DNA of 64,000 nt. Origin: Corynebacterium kalidii (GTDB lineage Bacteria > Actinomycetota > Actinomycetes > Mycobacteriales > Mycobacteriaceae). The stretch is from positions 372,001 through 436,000 of the forward strand of contig NZ_JALIEA010000017.1 of assembly GCF_022869005.1 (NCBI RefSeq). Reading direction: 5' to 3'. Below are positions 1 to 8,654 of this stretch, in pieces. The position numbers and the translations under genes are program-made. Under the pieces are notes generated by a model. That model ran no database searches. It was given only the letters and a program-made list of their open reading frames with translations, and had not been told where the DNA came from. The stretch's first letter is position 1. Every line of letters starts with the position of its first letter.

Positions 1-391
1 ACGTGGCGATGTCACTGAACAGGGTGATGTTCGGGGTCTCGTCGCCCCGGCGGTACTCCTCGCCGCCGCGCGAGATCGGGTCGATACGCCGGCCGAACAC
101 CCGCTCCTTCAGGGCGTCCCAGTCGACCTTCCAGCCGGCCACCGGGACCGGGGCGTCCGCGGCACCGCCGACGGGATAGAGGTCGTACCGCCCGGCGTCG
201 GCCAGCTCGCGGGCGACGTCGGCGGCGTAGACGTACATCTTCGTGGGGATACAGCCCACGTTGATGCAGGTGCCGCCGAAGACGCCCTTCTCGACGATGG
301 CGATCGTACGGTCGTTCAGCTCCGCCGGGATCGAGTTGCCCGAGCCGGTGCCGACGACGATGAGGTCAAAGTGTTCGGGGGAGTCAGTCAT
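1..391 (-). CDS. mtr: Mycothione reductase, N-terminal part (cut by window edge)
   Basis: NADPH-dependent flavoprotein disulfide reductase that returns mycothione to mycothiol, the thiol buffer of Actinobacteria. The first 130 residues are visible; the rest lies before the window. The N-terminus has an FAD-binding dinucleotide fold (GTGSGNS at residues 14-20) and the redox-active disulfide GGTCINVGCIP (Cys42 and Cys47). The short GTGSGNS form is typical of mycothione reductase rather than glutathione reductase or lipoamide dehydrogenase. The ATG overlaps the stop of the upstream hydrolase as ATGA, so the two genes are probably translationally coupled. The pairing with the hydrolase and mqo matches other corynebacteria. 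Confidence 0.93.
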   Translation of the reverse strand, partial: MTDSPEHFDLIVVGTGSGNSIPAELNDRTIAIVEKGVFGGTCINVGCIPTKMYVYAADVARELADAGRYDLYPVGGAADAPVPVAGWKVDWDALKERVFGRRIDPISRGGEEYRRGDETPNITLFSDIAT

Positions 392-1503
392 GGCACCGAT
401 GGTACGTCCACCCAGTCGTCGACCGCGGCGAAGGCCGCCGCCCGCACGTCCGGTCGGGACAGGAAGACGTCGTGCATCGCCCCGGGGATCACCCGCACCT
501 CGCAGTCCGGGTCCACCAGGTGGGCCGCGGCCCGCATCTGCGAGGGTTTCAGGACGGTGTCGGACGCAAACGCCTCCGCGTCCGGCATGCGCCTGCCGTC
601 GGCACCGGTGACGGTTCCGCCGGCACCGTCGGTGTCCGAGCACAGCAGCAGCGTGGGGACCCCGGTGGAGAACCCGCCGGTGTGCAGCCTCGTGATCTCA
701 CGGCTGACCCCCACGAGCCAGCTGACCTGCTTGGGACGGGCGTGCAGGGGTTTGAGTCCGAGGTCGTACCCCCATTCCCCGTACTCGGAGCGGTGGAGGC
801 TCTGCCCGTAGGTGGGGCTGATCCCGCCGGGGACGTGCCAGGTCGGCCAGAACCGTGCGACGTGCGGGAACACCCGCCGGATGATGAGGTTCGTCGCCCG
901 GTCCAGCTGCAGGTCCAGCCAGGGGCTGTTGAGGATCACCGCGTCGACGGTGTCGTGCAGGGCGGCACGCGCGGTGTCGCCCGACCGTGCGGCGCTGTGC
1001 AGCCGGGAGACGAACATGGTCACGTCCAGCCCGCCGGTGGAGTGGCCCACCAGGGTGGTGGACCCGTGTCCGGCGCTGAGCATCGACAGTGCCACGGCCA
1101 GGTCCTCGTCGTAGAGCGACTGGGAGCTGACGTGGTGCCAGGTCTGCCCCTCGCGGTGCGAGCGTCCGCACTTGCGCAGGTCGATCCCGTAGACGGCGTA
1201 CCCGAGCCCGTGGAAATGCTCGGCGACATGGGTCTGGAAGAAGTAGTCCGTCATCCCGTGGACGAACAGCACCGCCGGTCGCTCCCCCCATTCCGGTGTG
1301 TCCTCCGGACGGTACCGGACGAGGGTGCACCGCACCGCGCCCGGATCGCCCTCGGGTTCGCCGTCCGGGTCCACGCCGAGGTCGACCGTGTGGTGCGTGT
1401 ACCCCTCACCGAGGAAATCCGGCTCAAAGTCCAGTTCATGGACGCTTTGTCCCAAAGGTCGGGACAGGACGGTGGCGAGGTTCTGGTGGCTGAGAGCATT
1501 CAC
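388..1503 (-). CDS. Alpha/beta hydrolase
   Basis: Serine hydrolase of the alpha/beta fold, 371 residues, with no secretion signal. Visible elements are an oxyanion-side HGMTDY motif near residue 82, a nucleophile elbow GHSTGG with Ser155, and a late GAMHDVF segment that supplies the catalytic His. It resembles the lysophospholipase/monoacylglycerol-lipase-like class, but the substrate cannot be read from sequence. The GTG start at 1503 is chosen because a TAGACT hexamer (1512-1517 on the complement) ends 8 nt before it and no ribosome site is present, indicating a leaderless message. The longer reading frame to 1638 has an implausible Arg/Pro-rich front. It ends in an ATGA overlap with mtr. 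Confidence 0.85.
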   Translation of the reverse strand: MNALSHQNLATVLSRPLGQSVHELDFEPDFLGEGYTHHTVDLGVDPDGEPEGDPGAVRCTLVRYRPEDTPEWGERPAVLFVHGMTDYFFQTHVAEHFHGLGYAVYGIDLRKCGRSHREGQTWHHVSSQSLYDEDLAVALSMLSAGHGSTTLVGHSTGGLDVTMFVSRLHSAARSGDTARAALHDTVDAVILNSPWLDLQLDRATNLIIRRVFPHVARFWPTWHVPGGISPTYGQSLHRSEYGEWGYDLGLKPLHARPKQVSWLVGVSREITRLHTGGFSTGVPTLLLCSDTDGAGGTVTGADGRRMPDAEAFASDTVLKPSQMRAAAHLVDPDCEVRVIPGAMHDVFLSRPDVRAAAFAAVDDWVDVPSVP

Positions 1504-1632
1504 GGAAGGCCAGTCTAATGACCCGCAGCGGCGGCGGGGACGGGTGTGGGACGCGGCCGCGGCGGGGCCGGACGTGGCGGCGGGCACAGGCGGGCACAGG
1601 GGGCGGGTTGTGTCCGACTGTGCCGGGGCACG

Positions 1633-1638
1633 TATCAT
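1633..1638 (+). promoter_or_regulatory. Putative mqo promoter (-10 TATCAT)
   Basis: TATCAT lies about 95 bases before the mqo start in the divergent hydrolase/mqo gap. A transcript from here would carry a leader of about 88 nt that includes a four-codon ATG mini-ORF at 1711 (MKKD) just before mqo. Confidence 0.35.
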
Positions 1639-1733
1639 CGCACCATTGTGGACGCCGCGAGTGGCCTACGGCAGTGCCCGGACCGTCACCGGCTGCGGCG
1701 AACAAGCAGCGATGAAAAAGGATTGAGCTTAAC

Positions 1734-3215
1734 GTGTCACCTTCCCAGAATGATCACGTCGACGTCGCCCTCATCGGCGCCGGTGTCATCTCCACCACCC
1801 TGTCAGTGATGCTGCGTCAGCTCCAGCCCGACTGGAGCCAGCTGATCATCGAGCGTATGGACGTCCCCGGGGCGGAGTCCTCCTCGCCGTGGAACAACGC
1901 CGGCACCGGCCACTCGGCCCTGTGCGAGCTCAACTACACGCCCGAGGTCAACGGCAAGATCGACATCTCGAAGGCCGTCGGTATCAACGAGAAGTTCCAG
2001 GCCTCCCGTCAGTTCTGGTCCTACCTCGTGGAGAACGGCACCCTGGGCGAGCCCAGCGAGTGGATCAACCGGACCCCGCACATGTCGTTCGGTCACGGCA
2101 CCGCCCAGGTCGACTACATCAAGGCCCGCTACGAGGCCCTGAAGGACCACACGCTGTTCCCGGACATGAAGTACACCGACTCCGAGGACGTCTTCAGCGA
2201 GAAGCTCCCGCTGATGGCCCAGGGCCGTGACTTCTCCGAGCCGGTCGCGATCTCGTGGACCGACGCCGGTACCGACATCAACTACGGTGCGCTGACCCGT
2301 CAGTACCTGGACGCCGTCACCGCCGAGGGCGTGGAGGTCCGCTACGGCAACGAGGTCACCAACATCACCCGCGACGGCTCCGGCTGGAAGGTCGCGGTGA
2401 AGAACCTGCACAACGGCGACACCTCCACGGTGCGCGCGAACTTCGTGTTCGTCGGCGCCGGCGGCATGGCCCTGCCGCTGCTGCAGAAGGCCGGCATCCC
2501 GGAGATCCGCGGCTACGCAGGTTTCCCGATCTCGGGCGAGTGGCTGCGCTGCACCAACGAGGAGCTCATCGAGCAGCACTCCGCCAAGGTCTACGGCAAG
2601 GCGGCCAAGGGCGCCCCGCCGATGTCGGTGCCGCACCTGGACACCCGCATCATCGACGGCAAGAAGGGCCTTCTGTTCGGCCCCTACGCCGGCTGGACCC
2701 CGAAGTTCCTGAAGAACGGCAGCTTCCTGGACCTGTTCAAGTCCCTGCGTCCGGGCAACATCCCGTCCTACCTGGGTGTGGCGGTCCAGGAGATGGGCCT
2801 GACGAAGTACCTCGTCGAAGAGCTGCTCAAGGACCAGGCGGCCCGCGTGGAGTCCCTGCGCGAGTACATGCCCGACGCCAACGGCGACGACTGGGAGCTG
2901 GTCACCGCCGGCCAGCGTGTCCAGGTGATCAAGCCGATCGGCGCCCCGAAGTTCGGGTCGCTGGAGTTCGGCACCGCACTGGTCAACTCCGGTGACGGCA
3001 GCATCGCCGGCCTCATGGGCGCTTCCCCGGGCGCCTCCATCGCCCCCTCGGCGATGATCGAGGTGCTGGAGCGCTGCTTCGGCAACCGCATGGCCGACTG
3101 GGCCCCGAAGCTCAAGGAGATGATCCCGTCCTACGGTGGCCGGATCTCCAAGGACACCGCCCTGTTCAACGAGCAGTGGGAGCGTAGCCAGAAGACCCTG
3201 AAGCTCGGGGACTAG
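1734..3215 (+). CDS. mqo: Malate:quinone oxidoreductase
   Basis: FAD-dependent peripheral membrane enzyme that oxidises L-malate to oxaloacetate and passes the electrons to menaquinone. It links the TCA cycle to the respiratory chain and works alongside or instead of NAD malate dehydrogenase. The protein has 493 residues, close to the usual Mqo length. It begins with a Rossmann FAD motif (LIGAGVISTTL, about residues 13-23), followed by the family's SSPWNNAGTGHSALCELNYT segment near residue 50 and a C-terminal GSLEFGTALVNSGDGSIAGL block. The GTG start has an AAAAAGGA ribosome site about 10 nt upstream. It is followed after 23 nt by cobA. Confidence 0.97.
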   Translation: MSPSQNDHVDVALIGAGVISTTLSVMLRQLQPDWSQLIIERMDVPGAESSSPWNNAGTGHSALCELNYTPEVNGKIDISKAVGINEKFQASRQFWSYLVENGTLGEPSEWINRTPHMSFGHGTAQVDYIKARYEALKDHTLFPDMKYTDSEDVFSEKLPLMAQGRDFSEPVAISWTDAGTDINYGALTRQYLDAVTAEGVEVRYGNEVTNITRDGSGWKVAVKNLHNGDTSTVRANFVFVGAGGMALPLLQKAGIPEIRGYAGFPISGEWLRCTNEELIEQHSAKVYGKAAKGAPPMSVPHLDTRIIDGKKGLLFGPYAGWTPKFLKNGSFLDLFKSLRPGNIPSYLGVAVQEMGLTKYLVEELLKDQAARVESLREYMPDANGDDWELVTAGQRVQVIKPIGAPKFGSLEFGTALVNSGDGSIAGLMGASPGASIAPSAMIEVLERCFGNRMADWAPKLKEMIPSYGGRISKDTALFNEQWERSQKTLKLGD

Positions 3216-3238
3216 CAGGGACCGGACGAGCCAGACCC

Positions 3239-4264
3239 ATGAGCCTCCTGCTGACCGGCGTGCCGGTGTTTGTCGTCGACGGACCGCACGCCGCGGTCGC
3301 CGTCGAGCTGCTCCGTGACCGCGGGGCGGTTCCGGTGACCGGTACCGTGCCGGAGGCGTCCGGGGTCGGGCTGGTCCACGTGCCCGCCGGGACGGATCCG
3401 GAGGCCGCCGACGTGGCGCTGGAGTGGGCTGCCACCCACGGCGTGCCCGTCGACGACCGGCGCGGTGCGGGGGAGGGGACCGCGCCGCCCCGTGCGGCCA
3501 CACCCGGCACCGGCGCCAGCGTCGGGGGTGGCGTCGGGAGCGTCACCCTCGTCGGCGGCGGTCCGGGCGACGCGGATCTGGTCACCGTCGCGGGGACGCG
3601 TGCGGTGCGGGAGGCCGACGTCGTCCTGGCGGACCATCTCGGGGCCGTGGCTCTGGCCGAGGAGGCCGCCGAGCGCGGCGCCGAGGTCATCGACGTCGCC
3701 AAGATCCCGTACTCCACCCAGGTGCCGCAGGACCGCATCAACGAGTTGATGATCGACCGTGCGAAGGCCGGTCTGCGCGTGGTACGGCTCAAGGGCGGCG
3801 ACGCCTACATCTTCGGCCGTGGGCACGAGGAGGTCCGGGCCTGCGTGGACGCCGGGATCCCGGTGCGGGTGATCCCGGGGGTGACCTCGGTGACGTCCGC
3901 CCCGGCCGCCGCGGGGATCTCCCTGACGCACCGCGGCCTGAACCACGACGTCACGGTGGTCTCCGGCCACCTGCCCCCGGGGCACGCCAAGTCGCTGGTG
4001 AACTGGTCGGCCGTCGCCGGTCTGACCGGCACCCTCGTGCTGATCATGGCGGTGCGTAACGCCGGGGCGATCGCCGCCGAGCTCATCCGCCGCGGACGTG
4101 ACGGGGACGTTCCGGCGGTGGTCGTGGAACACGCGTCGACCCCGTCCCAACGGGTCACGGCGGCGACCCTGGCCACCCTCGGTGAGACCATCGTGCGTGA
4201 GGGGCTGGGATCCCCGGCGATCATCGTCGTCGGAGAGGCCGCCGCCCGACGCATCGACGGGTAG
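3239..4264 (+). CDS. cobA: Uroporphyrinogen-III C-methyltransferase with vestigial CysG-like N-terminus
   Basis: SAM-dependent enzyme that methylates uroporphyrinogen III at C2 and C7 to give precorrin-2, for siroheme and corrinoids. The methyltransferase domain fills residues 100-341 with the expected motifs: VTLVGGGPGDADLVTV at the start, DHLG, VVRLKGGDAYIFGRG, VIPGVTSVTSAPAAAGISLTH and LVLIMAVRN. Residues 1-80 look like a shrunken precorrin-2 dehydrogenase (CysG-N) domain: an LTGVPVFVVDGPHAAV segment occupies the Rossmann position but lacks the GxGxxA glycines, and a linker rich in Gly, Pro and Ala follows. The dehydrogenase step is therefore probably supplied elsewhere. The ATG at 3239 has only a weak ribosome site. 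Confidence 0.9.
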   Translation: MSLLLTGVPVFVVDGPHAAVAVELLRDRGAVPVTGTVPEASGVGLVHVPAGTDPEAADVALEWAATHGVPVDDRRGAGEGTAPPRAATPGTGASVGGGVGSVTLVGGGPGDADLVTVAGTRAVREADVVLADHLGAVALAEEAAERGAEVIDVAKIPYSTQVPQDRINELMIDRAKAGLRVVRLKGGDAYIFGRGHEEVRACVDAGIPVRVIPGVTSVTSAPAAAGISLTHRGLNHDVTVVSGHLPPGHAKSLVNWSAVAGLTGTLVLIMAVRNAGAIAAELIRRGRDGDVPAVVVEHASTPSQRVTAATLATLGETIVREGLGSPAIIVVGEAAARRIDG

Positions 4265-4288
4265 CGGGCGGGAACGCGCAGGTCCGGC

Positions 4289-5467
4289 TCAGTTCACCCG
4301 GCGCACCGTCCCGCTGCCACGCAGCCAGTGGCCCAGGTAGGGCAGGGTGAACTGCACCTTGCCCCATCCCGCCGGCGTGATCAGGTCGCGGTCGATCAGT
4401 TTCGCCCGCGGGTCGCTCGCCGCGCGCTGGGTCTTCCCCAACCGTTCGGCGACCGCCGCGGTGGCGACGGGGCCGTCGCGGTGGTCGCCACGTCCCTGCG
4501 CACGTCCCTGCGTCGGTTCTCCCGGCTCCGCGAGAGCTGCCATCGCCTCGAGGTACTCACGTTGGACGGTGGGCACACCCTTGAGGGAGGGGTGGTGGAC
4601 CTGGGCCCCCATCGTCGCCACCGCCTCCCGGCTGACCGCCTCCACGGCGGACAGGCTGATCGAGGACGCCTGCGAGCGCCGTGCGGCGTTCCACGCCAGG
4701 GAACCGACGAGCTGGACGAGGTAGGGGTAGCCGGCGGCCAGGTCCACCGCGGCGGCGAGCCCCGCGCTGTCGAAGGCCAGGCCGGAGTCGGCCGAGGAGG
4801 TGGCCAGCACGTCTGCGGCGTCGTCGTCGGTGAGCGGCCCCAGGTCGTAGCGGTGCGCCCGCCGCATGAACGTGGTCCCGGGCAGGTCCAGCAGGATCTC
4901 CACGCCGTGGGTGAGCCCGGCCATCGCCAGCGACACCTCGAGGTCGTCGCGGATGAGGTTCTGGTAGGTCGCGGCGAGGCGGCTGAGCGCGTTGCGGTCG
5001 GCGTCCTGGATCTCGTCGACGGTGATGAGTACGCCGGTCCCGGACATCAGGGAGAGCAGGTCACGCAGTCGGGACTCCAGTGTGGGGCGCGGCCGGTCGG
5101 GGTCGTCCGGGCCGGTGACCGAGGTGGTCACCGAGCCGATGCCGGCGATGCCCAGGCCCGTGACCCGGCGGGTGGCGGTAGGGCTGATCTCCTGGATCTT
5201 CGCCGGTATCGACGACTCCACCAGTTCGGTGGAGATGTCGCCGCGGGCGGAGGCGCGCAGGACGACCCACCCGTGGCCGGCGGCGATGTCCTCGAGTTCG
5301 TTGAGCAGGACCGTCTTGCCGATACCGCGGGAGCCGGTGATCACCAGGGTGCGGCTGGCCGCGCCCGGGCCCGAGGCGAGTGCCTCACGGTAGTCGTCGA
5401 GGATGACCCGCCGGCCCGCCCAGTAGTGCGGGGAGGCGCCGAATGTGGGACGGAAGGGGTTGGTCAT
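4289..5467 (-). CDS. AAA ATPase with C-terminal winged-helix-like region
   Basis: Soluble P-loop ATPase of the ORC/CDC6-like AAA type common in Actinobacteria, 392 residues. Walker A is GSRGIGKT (residues 45-52) and Walker B is VLITVDEIQD near residue 150. An NPFRPTFGASP opening is characteristic of the family. The C-terminus (VAERLGKTQRAAS, then LIDRDLITPAGWGKVQFTLP) reads as a winged helix, as in DNA-binding AAA proteins. Function is unknown; DNA binding is an inference. The ATG at 5467 is preferred because a TACACT hexamer (5475-5480 on the complement) ends 7 nt upstream, giving a leaderless message. The longer frame to 5533 runs through the promoter repeats. It converges on cobA with a 24-nt gap. 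Confidence 0.82.
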   Translation of the reverse strand: MTNPFRPTFGASPHYWAGRRVILDDYREALASGPGAASRTLVITGSRGIGKTVLLNELEDIAAGHGWVVLRASARGDISTELVESSIPAKIQEISPTATRRVTGLGIAGIGSVTTSVTGPDDPDRPRPTLESRLRDLLSLMSGTGVLITVDEIQDADRNALSRLAATYQNLIRDDLEVSLAMAGLTHGVEILLDLPGTTFMRRAHRYDLGPLTDDDAADVLATSSADSGLAFDSAGLAAAVDLAAGYPYLVQLVGSLAWNAARRSQASSISLSAVEAVSREAVATMGAQVHHPSLKGVPTVQREYLEAMAALAEPGEPTQGRAQGRGDHRDGPVATAAVAERLGKTQRAASDPRAKLIDRDLITPAGWGKVQFTLPYLGHWLRGSGTVRRVN

Positions 5468-5500
5468 GCCCTGCAGTGTAGCGTCGTCCCGCGTCGTCGA

Positions 5501-5556
5501 TCGAGAATTCGATACTTTGAGAATTTGAGACAACCGGGCAGATTGAGAATTTGAGA
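5501..5556 (-). repeat. Triplicated 12-bp motif in the AAA ATPase promoter region
   Basis: Three copies of TCRAATTCTCRA (minus-strand reading) lie at 5501-5512, 5517-5528 and 5543-5554. The last two are embedded in an identical 14-mer at 5517-5530 and 5543-5556. Start-to-start spacing is 16 and 26 bp. The block is much more AT-rich than its surroundings and sits about 35-90 bp before the predicted transcription start of the AAA ATPase gene. This is the arrangement of a multi-site operator. Confidence 0.6.
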
Positions 5557-5574
5557 TTTCCGCGCCGGCCGGCG

Positions 5575-6351
5575 TCAGACGACCAGGGTCAGGTCGTCCT
5601 TCGCGACAGTGTCGTTGACCTCCACGGTCAGCCCCGCCCGCCGTGCGATCGCCGCGACACCCGCCACGTCACCGGGGGTCGGCAGGTCGGTGTCGGCGGA
5701 AGCCAGCTCGCGGGCGAGCAACCCCTTGTAGTGCTTGTTGAAGTGGCTGACGACCTTGCGGGAGCCGTCCTCGCGGACCGACTCGACCCGCACGGTCACC
5801 GCACCGGGGACCCGCCCCAGCTGCTGGTAGCCGCCGGACCGGAGGTCGACGACGGTGCCGGGGACCCGGGTCAGCGCGTCGGTGACCGCGGACCCCCAGC
5901 GGGCCTTCATCGTCGGTACCCGCGCGGCGGACCCGGTAGCTCCGGCAGCCCCGTCGGCCCACGGCAGTTTCGTGCCGGCCGACAACCGATAGTGGGGGAC
6001 GGGGTCGTCCGCCGACAGCAGGCCGAACAGGGCCGACCCCACCCCCAGGCGCGCCCGCGCCGACGGTGCCAGTGTGGACACGTCCAGGGCATCGTAGAGC
6101 ACGCCGGTGTAACGCAGGATCGCCGGGGTGGTCGGGGCCTCGAGCAGCCGGGTGTTCGCCTCGGCCTCCCCGCGCAGCTTCTCGGAGATACCGAGGACCT
6201 GCAGTGCGTCGTCGGGGTCCAGGGCGCTGAGGTCCCGGATGTTCCGGCGGCGGATCCCGGTCAGTTCGGGGAAGGAGAGGCCCTCGATGTCGAGTGCGGG
6301 GCCGGTACCGCCGGAGGCCTTCGTTTCCGACGGGGGGAGCAGGATAAACAT
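5575..6351 (-). CDS. yaaA: Peroxide stress protein YaaA (DUF328/UPF0246)
   Basis: Cytosolic protein of 258 residues in the YaaA family, which in E. coli limits free iron and DNA damage under peroxide stress. Family signatures are the opening MFILLPPSETKA, a YTGVLYDALD segment near residue 90, the LSAGTKLPW segment, and late HFNKHYKGLLAREL. The ATG at 6351 follows a TAGGGT hexamer (6359-6364, complement) by 7 nt, so the message is probably leaderless. The gene diverges from proS across a 51-bp gap holding both promoters. Confidence 0.92.
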   Translation of the reverse strand: MFILLPPSETKASGGTGPALDIEGLSFPELTGIRRRNIRDLSALDPDDALQVLGISEKLRGEAEANTRLLEAPTTPAILRYTGVLYDALDVSTLAPSARARLGVGSALFGLLSADDPVPHYRLSAGTKLPWADGAAGATGSAARVPTMKARWGSAVTDALTRVPGTVVDLRSGGYQQLGRVPGAVTVRVESVREDGSRKVVSHFNKHYKGLLARELASADTDLPTPGDVAGVAAIARRAGLTVEVNDTVAKDDLTLVV

Positions 6352-6358
6352 GCGGTAC

Positions 6359-6395
6359 ACCCTAGCGATACGTCGGCACGCCCGTGAACTAGAGT
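6359..6395. promoter_or_regulatory. Divergent leaderless promoters yaaA/proS
   Basis: Two back-to-back -10 hexamers, TAGGGT on the minus strand (6359-6364) and TAGAGT on the plus strand (6390-6395). Each ends exactly 7 nt before the ATG of its gene, with no ribosome site between. Confidence 0.65.
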
Positions 6396-6402
6396 ACCGG
6401 TC

Positions 6403-8160
6403 ATGATCACCCGGATGTCCTCCCTCTTCCTGCGCACACTGCGCGACGACCCCGCTGACGCGGAGGTCCCCAGCCACAAGCTCCTCGTCCGTGCGGGATA
6501 TGTCCGACGTACCGCCCCGGGCGTGTACTCCTGGCTGCCGCTGGGGTTGCGCGTCCTGCGGAACGTCGAGAAGGTCGTCCGCGAGGAGATGGGGGCCATC
6601 GGCGCCCAGGAGATCAGCCTGCCGGCGTTGCTGCCGCGCGAGCCCTACGAGACCACCGGTCGGTGGACGGAGTACGGCGACGCCCTGTTCCGCCTCAAGG
6701 ACCGTAAAGGGCAGGACTACCTCCTCGGCCCGACCCACGAGGAGCTGTTCACCTCCCTGGTGAAGGGGGAGTACAGCTCCTACAAGGACTTCCCGGTCAC
6801 CCTCTTCCAGATCCAGACGAAGTACCGGGACGAGGAGCGTCCGCGTGCCGGCATCCTGCGTGGCCGGGAGTTCATCATGAAGGACTCCTACTCCTTCACC
6901 ATGGACGACGAGGGCCTCGAGGAGGCCTACCAGGCGCACCGCAGGGCCTACCAGGCGATCTTCGACCGGTTGGGCGTGGAGTACGCGATCTGCGCCGCCA
7001 CGTCCGGGGCGATGGGCGGGTCGGCCTCCGAGGAGTTCCTGGCGATCTCCCCGAACGGCGAGGACACCTTCGTGCGGGCCACCGACGGCGACTACGCCGC
7101 CAACGTCGAGGCCGTCGTCACCCCGCACCCGGACCCGCGCCCGGTGGAGGGACTGCCGGAGGCGGTCGTGTACCGGACGCCGGATGCCCCGACGATGGAC
7201 ACCCTGGTGGCGTGGGCACGCTCCGAGGGCATCACCGTGGACGGCCGCCCGGTCGAGCTCACCGACACCCTCAAGTGCCTGCTGGTCAAGGTCACCGAAC
7301 CCGGCGGCGAGCCGGAGCTCACCGGCGTGCTGCTGCCCGGTGACCGCGAGGCGGACATGAAGCGGCTGGAGGCGTCCCTGGAGCCGGCGACGGTCGAACT
7401 CGCCGAGGACAAGGATTTCGAGGCCAACCCGTTCCTGGCCAAGGGCTACGTGGGCCCGAAGGGGCTGGCCGACAACGGTGTGCGGGTCCTCGCCGACCCC
7501 CGCGTGGTGACCGGTACCTCCTGGATCACCGGGGCGGACCGGAAGAACCACCACGTGGTGAACATGGTCGCCGGACGCGACTTCACCCCCGACGCCTACA
7601 TCGAGGCAGCGACGGTCCGCGAAGGTGACGCGGCGCCCGCGGGGATGGGCACGCTGACGCTGGAACGCGGTATCGAGATCGGCCACATCTTCCAGCTCGG
7701 CCGCAAGTACACCGAGGCGTTCGACATGCAGATCCTCGACGTCAACGGCAAGCGGTCGGTGCCCACCATGGGGTCCTACGGTCTGGGTGTGTCCCGGCTC
7801 ATCGCCGTGCTCGCCGAGCAGATGCACGACGAGAAGGGCCTGCGGTGGCCCGCCGAGGTCGCGCCCTACGACGTCCACGTCGTCATCGCGAACAAGGACG
7901 CCGCCGCCGGTGAGGCGGCCGGGGCGCTCGTCGACCGGTTGTCCGAGGCGGGGTTGGAGGTCCTCTACGACGACCGGCCGAAGGTGAGCCCCGGTGTGAA
8001 GTTCAAGGACGCCGAACTCCTCGGCGTGCCGCTGGTGTTCATCGTCGGCCGTGGCTTCGCCGACGGGACGGTGGAACTGCGTGACCGGATGACCGGCGAC
8101 GCCGACAACATCGCCTACGACGACGCGGTCTCCACCGCCCTCGGGAGGACCGGGAAGTAG
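6403..8160 (+). CDS. proS: Prolyl-tRNA synthetase
   Basis: Class II aminoacyl-tRNA synthetase charging tRNA-Pro, 585 residues, the bacterial ProS architecture. Motif 1 region [20 protein letters not shown] is near residue 42; motif 2 is [20 protein letters not shown] near residue 142. A YbaK-like editing insertion occupies roughly residues 225-385, and motif 3 ([17 protein letters not shown]) comes before the C-terminal anticodon-binding domain. The ATG at 6403 is 7 nt downstream of TAGAGT, which indicates a leaderless message. Confidence 0.97.
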   Translation: MITRMSSLFLRTLRDDPADAEVPSHKLLVRAGYVRRTAPGVYSWLPLGLRVLRNVEKVVREEMGAIGAQEISLPALLPREPYETTGRWTEYGDALFRLKDRKGQDYLLGPTHEELFTSLVKGEYSSYKDFPVTLFQIQTKYRDEERPRAGILRGREFIMKDSYSFTMDDEGLEEAYQAHRRAYQAIFDRLGVEYAICAATSGAMGGSASEEFLAISPNGEDTFVRATDGDYAANVEAVVTPHPDPRPVEGLPEAVVYRTPDAPTMDTLVAWARSEGITVDGRPVELTDTLKCLLVKVTEPGGEPELTGVLLPGDREADMKRLEASLEPATVELAEDKDFEANPFLAKGYVGPKGLADNGVRVLADPRVVTGTSWITGADRKNHHVVNMVAGRDFTPDAYIEAATVREGDAAPAGMGTLTLERGIEIGHIFQLGRKYTEAFDMQILDVNGKRSVPTMGSYGLGVSRLIAVLAEQMHDEKGLRWPAEVAPYDVHVVIANKDAAAGEAAGALVDRLSEAGLEVLYDDRPKVSPGVKFKDAELLGVPLVFIVGRGFADGTVELRDRMTGDADNIAYDDAVSTALGRTGK

Positions 8161-8202
8161 CGGGAAGCAGTCGGCCCCCTACGGCTTCCGGGCCCGATGC
8201 GC

Positions 8203-8257
8203 TACGCTGTCCTGCGGTCGTCCTGTACGGATGCAGGACCACGGGCGTAGGAGGTGA
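8203..8257 (+). promoter_or_regulatory. Promoter and strong ribosome site for the small ORF at 8265
   Basis: TACGCT (8203-8208) is a plausible -10. AGGAGGTGA at 8249-8257 is a near-perfect Shine-Dalgarno sequence 7 nt before a GTG. It is one of the best ribosome sites in the window, where many genes have none. Confidence 0.6.
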
Positions 8258-8264
8258 ACACGCG

Positions 8265-8654
8265 GTGTCGAAGAAGCGGACTCGGTCGACGGCCGGGGCA
8301 GCCCGGCCCGGGACGTGGAAGATGACCCCGGACCAGCTGCAGCAGCATCTGCTGCTGAAGACCCGGGCACGGACCGTCCCCGACAAGAAGAAGCAGAACG
8401 ACCGAAGGGCCTGCCGGAACTCCCGGCAGGCCCTTCGGGGTACGTGTGCCGCTTCTGAGCCCCTACTCGCCGCGTACGGAGACGGCGAAGGGGTCCTCGC
8501 CGAGGGCGTCCTCCAGCGCGGCCTCCGAGCGGGCGGCGACCGCACACAGCATCGCCGTCAGGGCGCGGTCGCTCTCGCTGACCTCACCGACGGCACGGCG
8601 CAGGGAGACGGTGACGGCATGGACGGACTCGAGCAGCGCCGATGCGGCGGATGA
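8265..8654 (+). CDS. Small basic protein of unknown function; C-terminal extent doubtful
   Basis: Not recognised. The GTG at 8265 has an excellent ribosome site and an upstream promoter, so translation here is likely. The first 48 or so residues are very basic and polar (opening MSKKRTRSTAGAARPGTWKM, then TPDQLQQHLLLKTRARTV). The frame has no stop before a 14-bp hairpin at 8404-8436 and continues antisense through the end of the lipoprotein gene to 8654, giving 129 residues. The distal part has the Arg/Gly/Ala look of an antisense shadow. Either the message ends at the hairpin without a stop codon, or a frameshift has removed a stop that lay near it: the +2 frame stops at 8456. Confidence 0.45.
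   Translation: MSKKRTRSTAGAARPGTWKMTPDQLQQHLLLKTRARTVPDKKKQNDRRACRNSRQALRGTCAASEPLLAAYGDGEGVLAEGVLQRGLRAGGDRTQHRRQGAVALADLTDGTAQGDGDGMDGLEQRRCGG
8404..8436. terminator. 14-bp hairpin terminator, probably for the lipoprotein gene
   Basis: A perfect 14-bp stem (8404-8417 with 8423-8436, loop aactc) lies 27 nt past the stop of the minus-strand lipoprotein gene. On the minus strand it is followed by a mixed T-rich stretch (GGTCGTTCTGCTTCTTC). It lies inside the reading frame of the plus-strand small ORF. Confidence 0.7.

Noticed and set aside
5501..5556. Replication origin or plasmid iteron remnant
   Set aside because: Only three short boxes, no DnaA boxes or replication genes beside them, and the flanks are conserved chromosomal genes; operator is the simpler reading.
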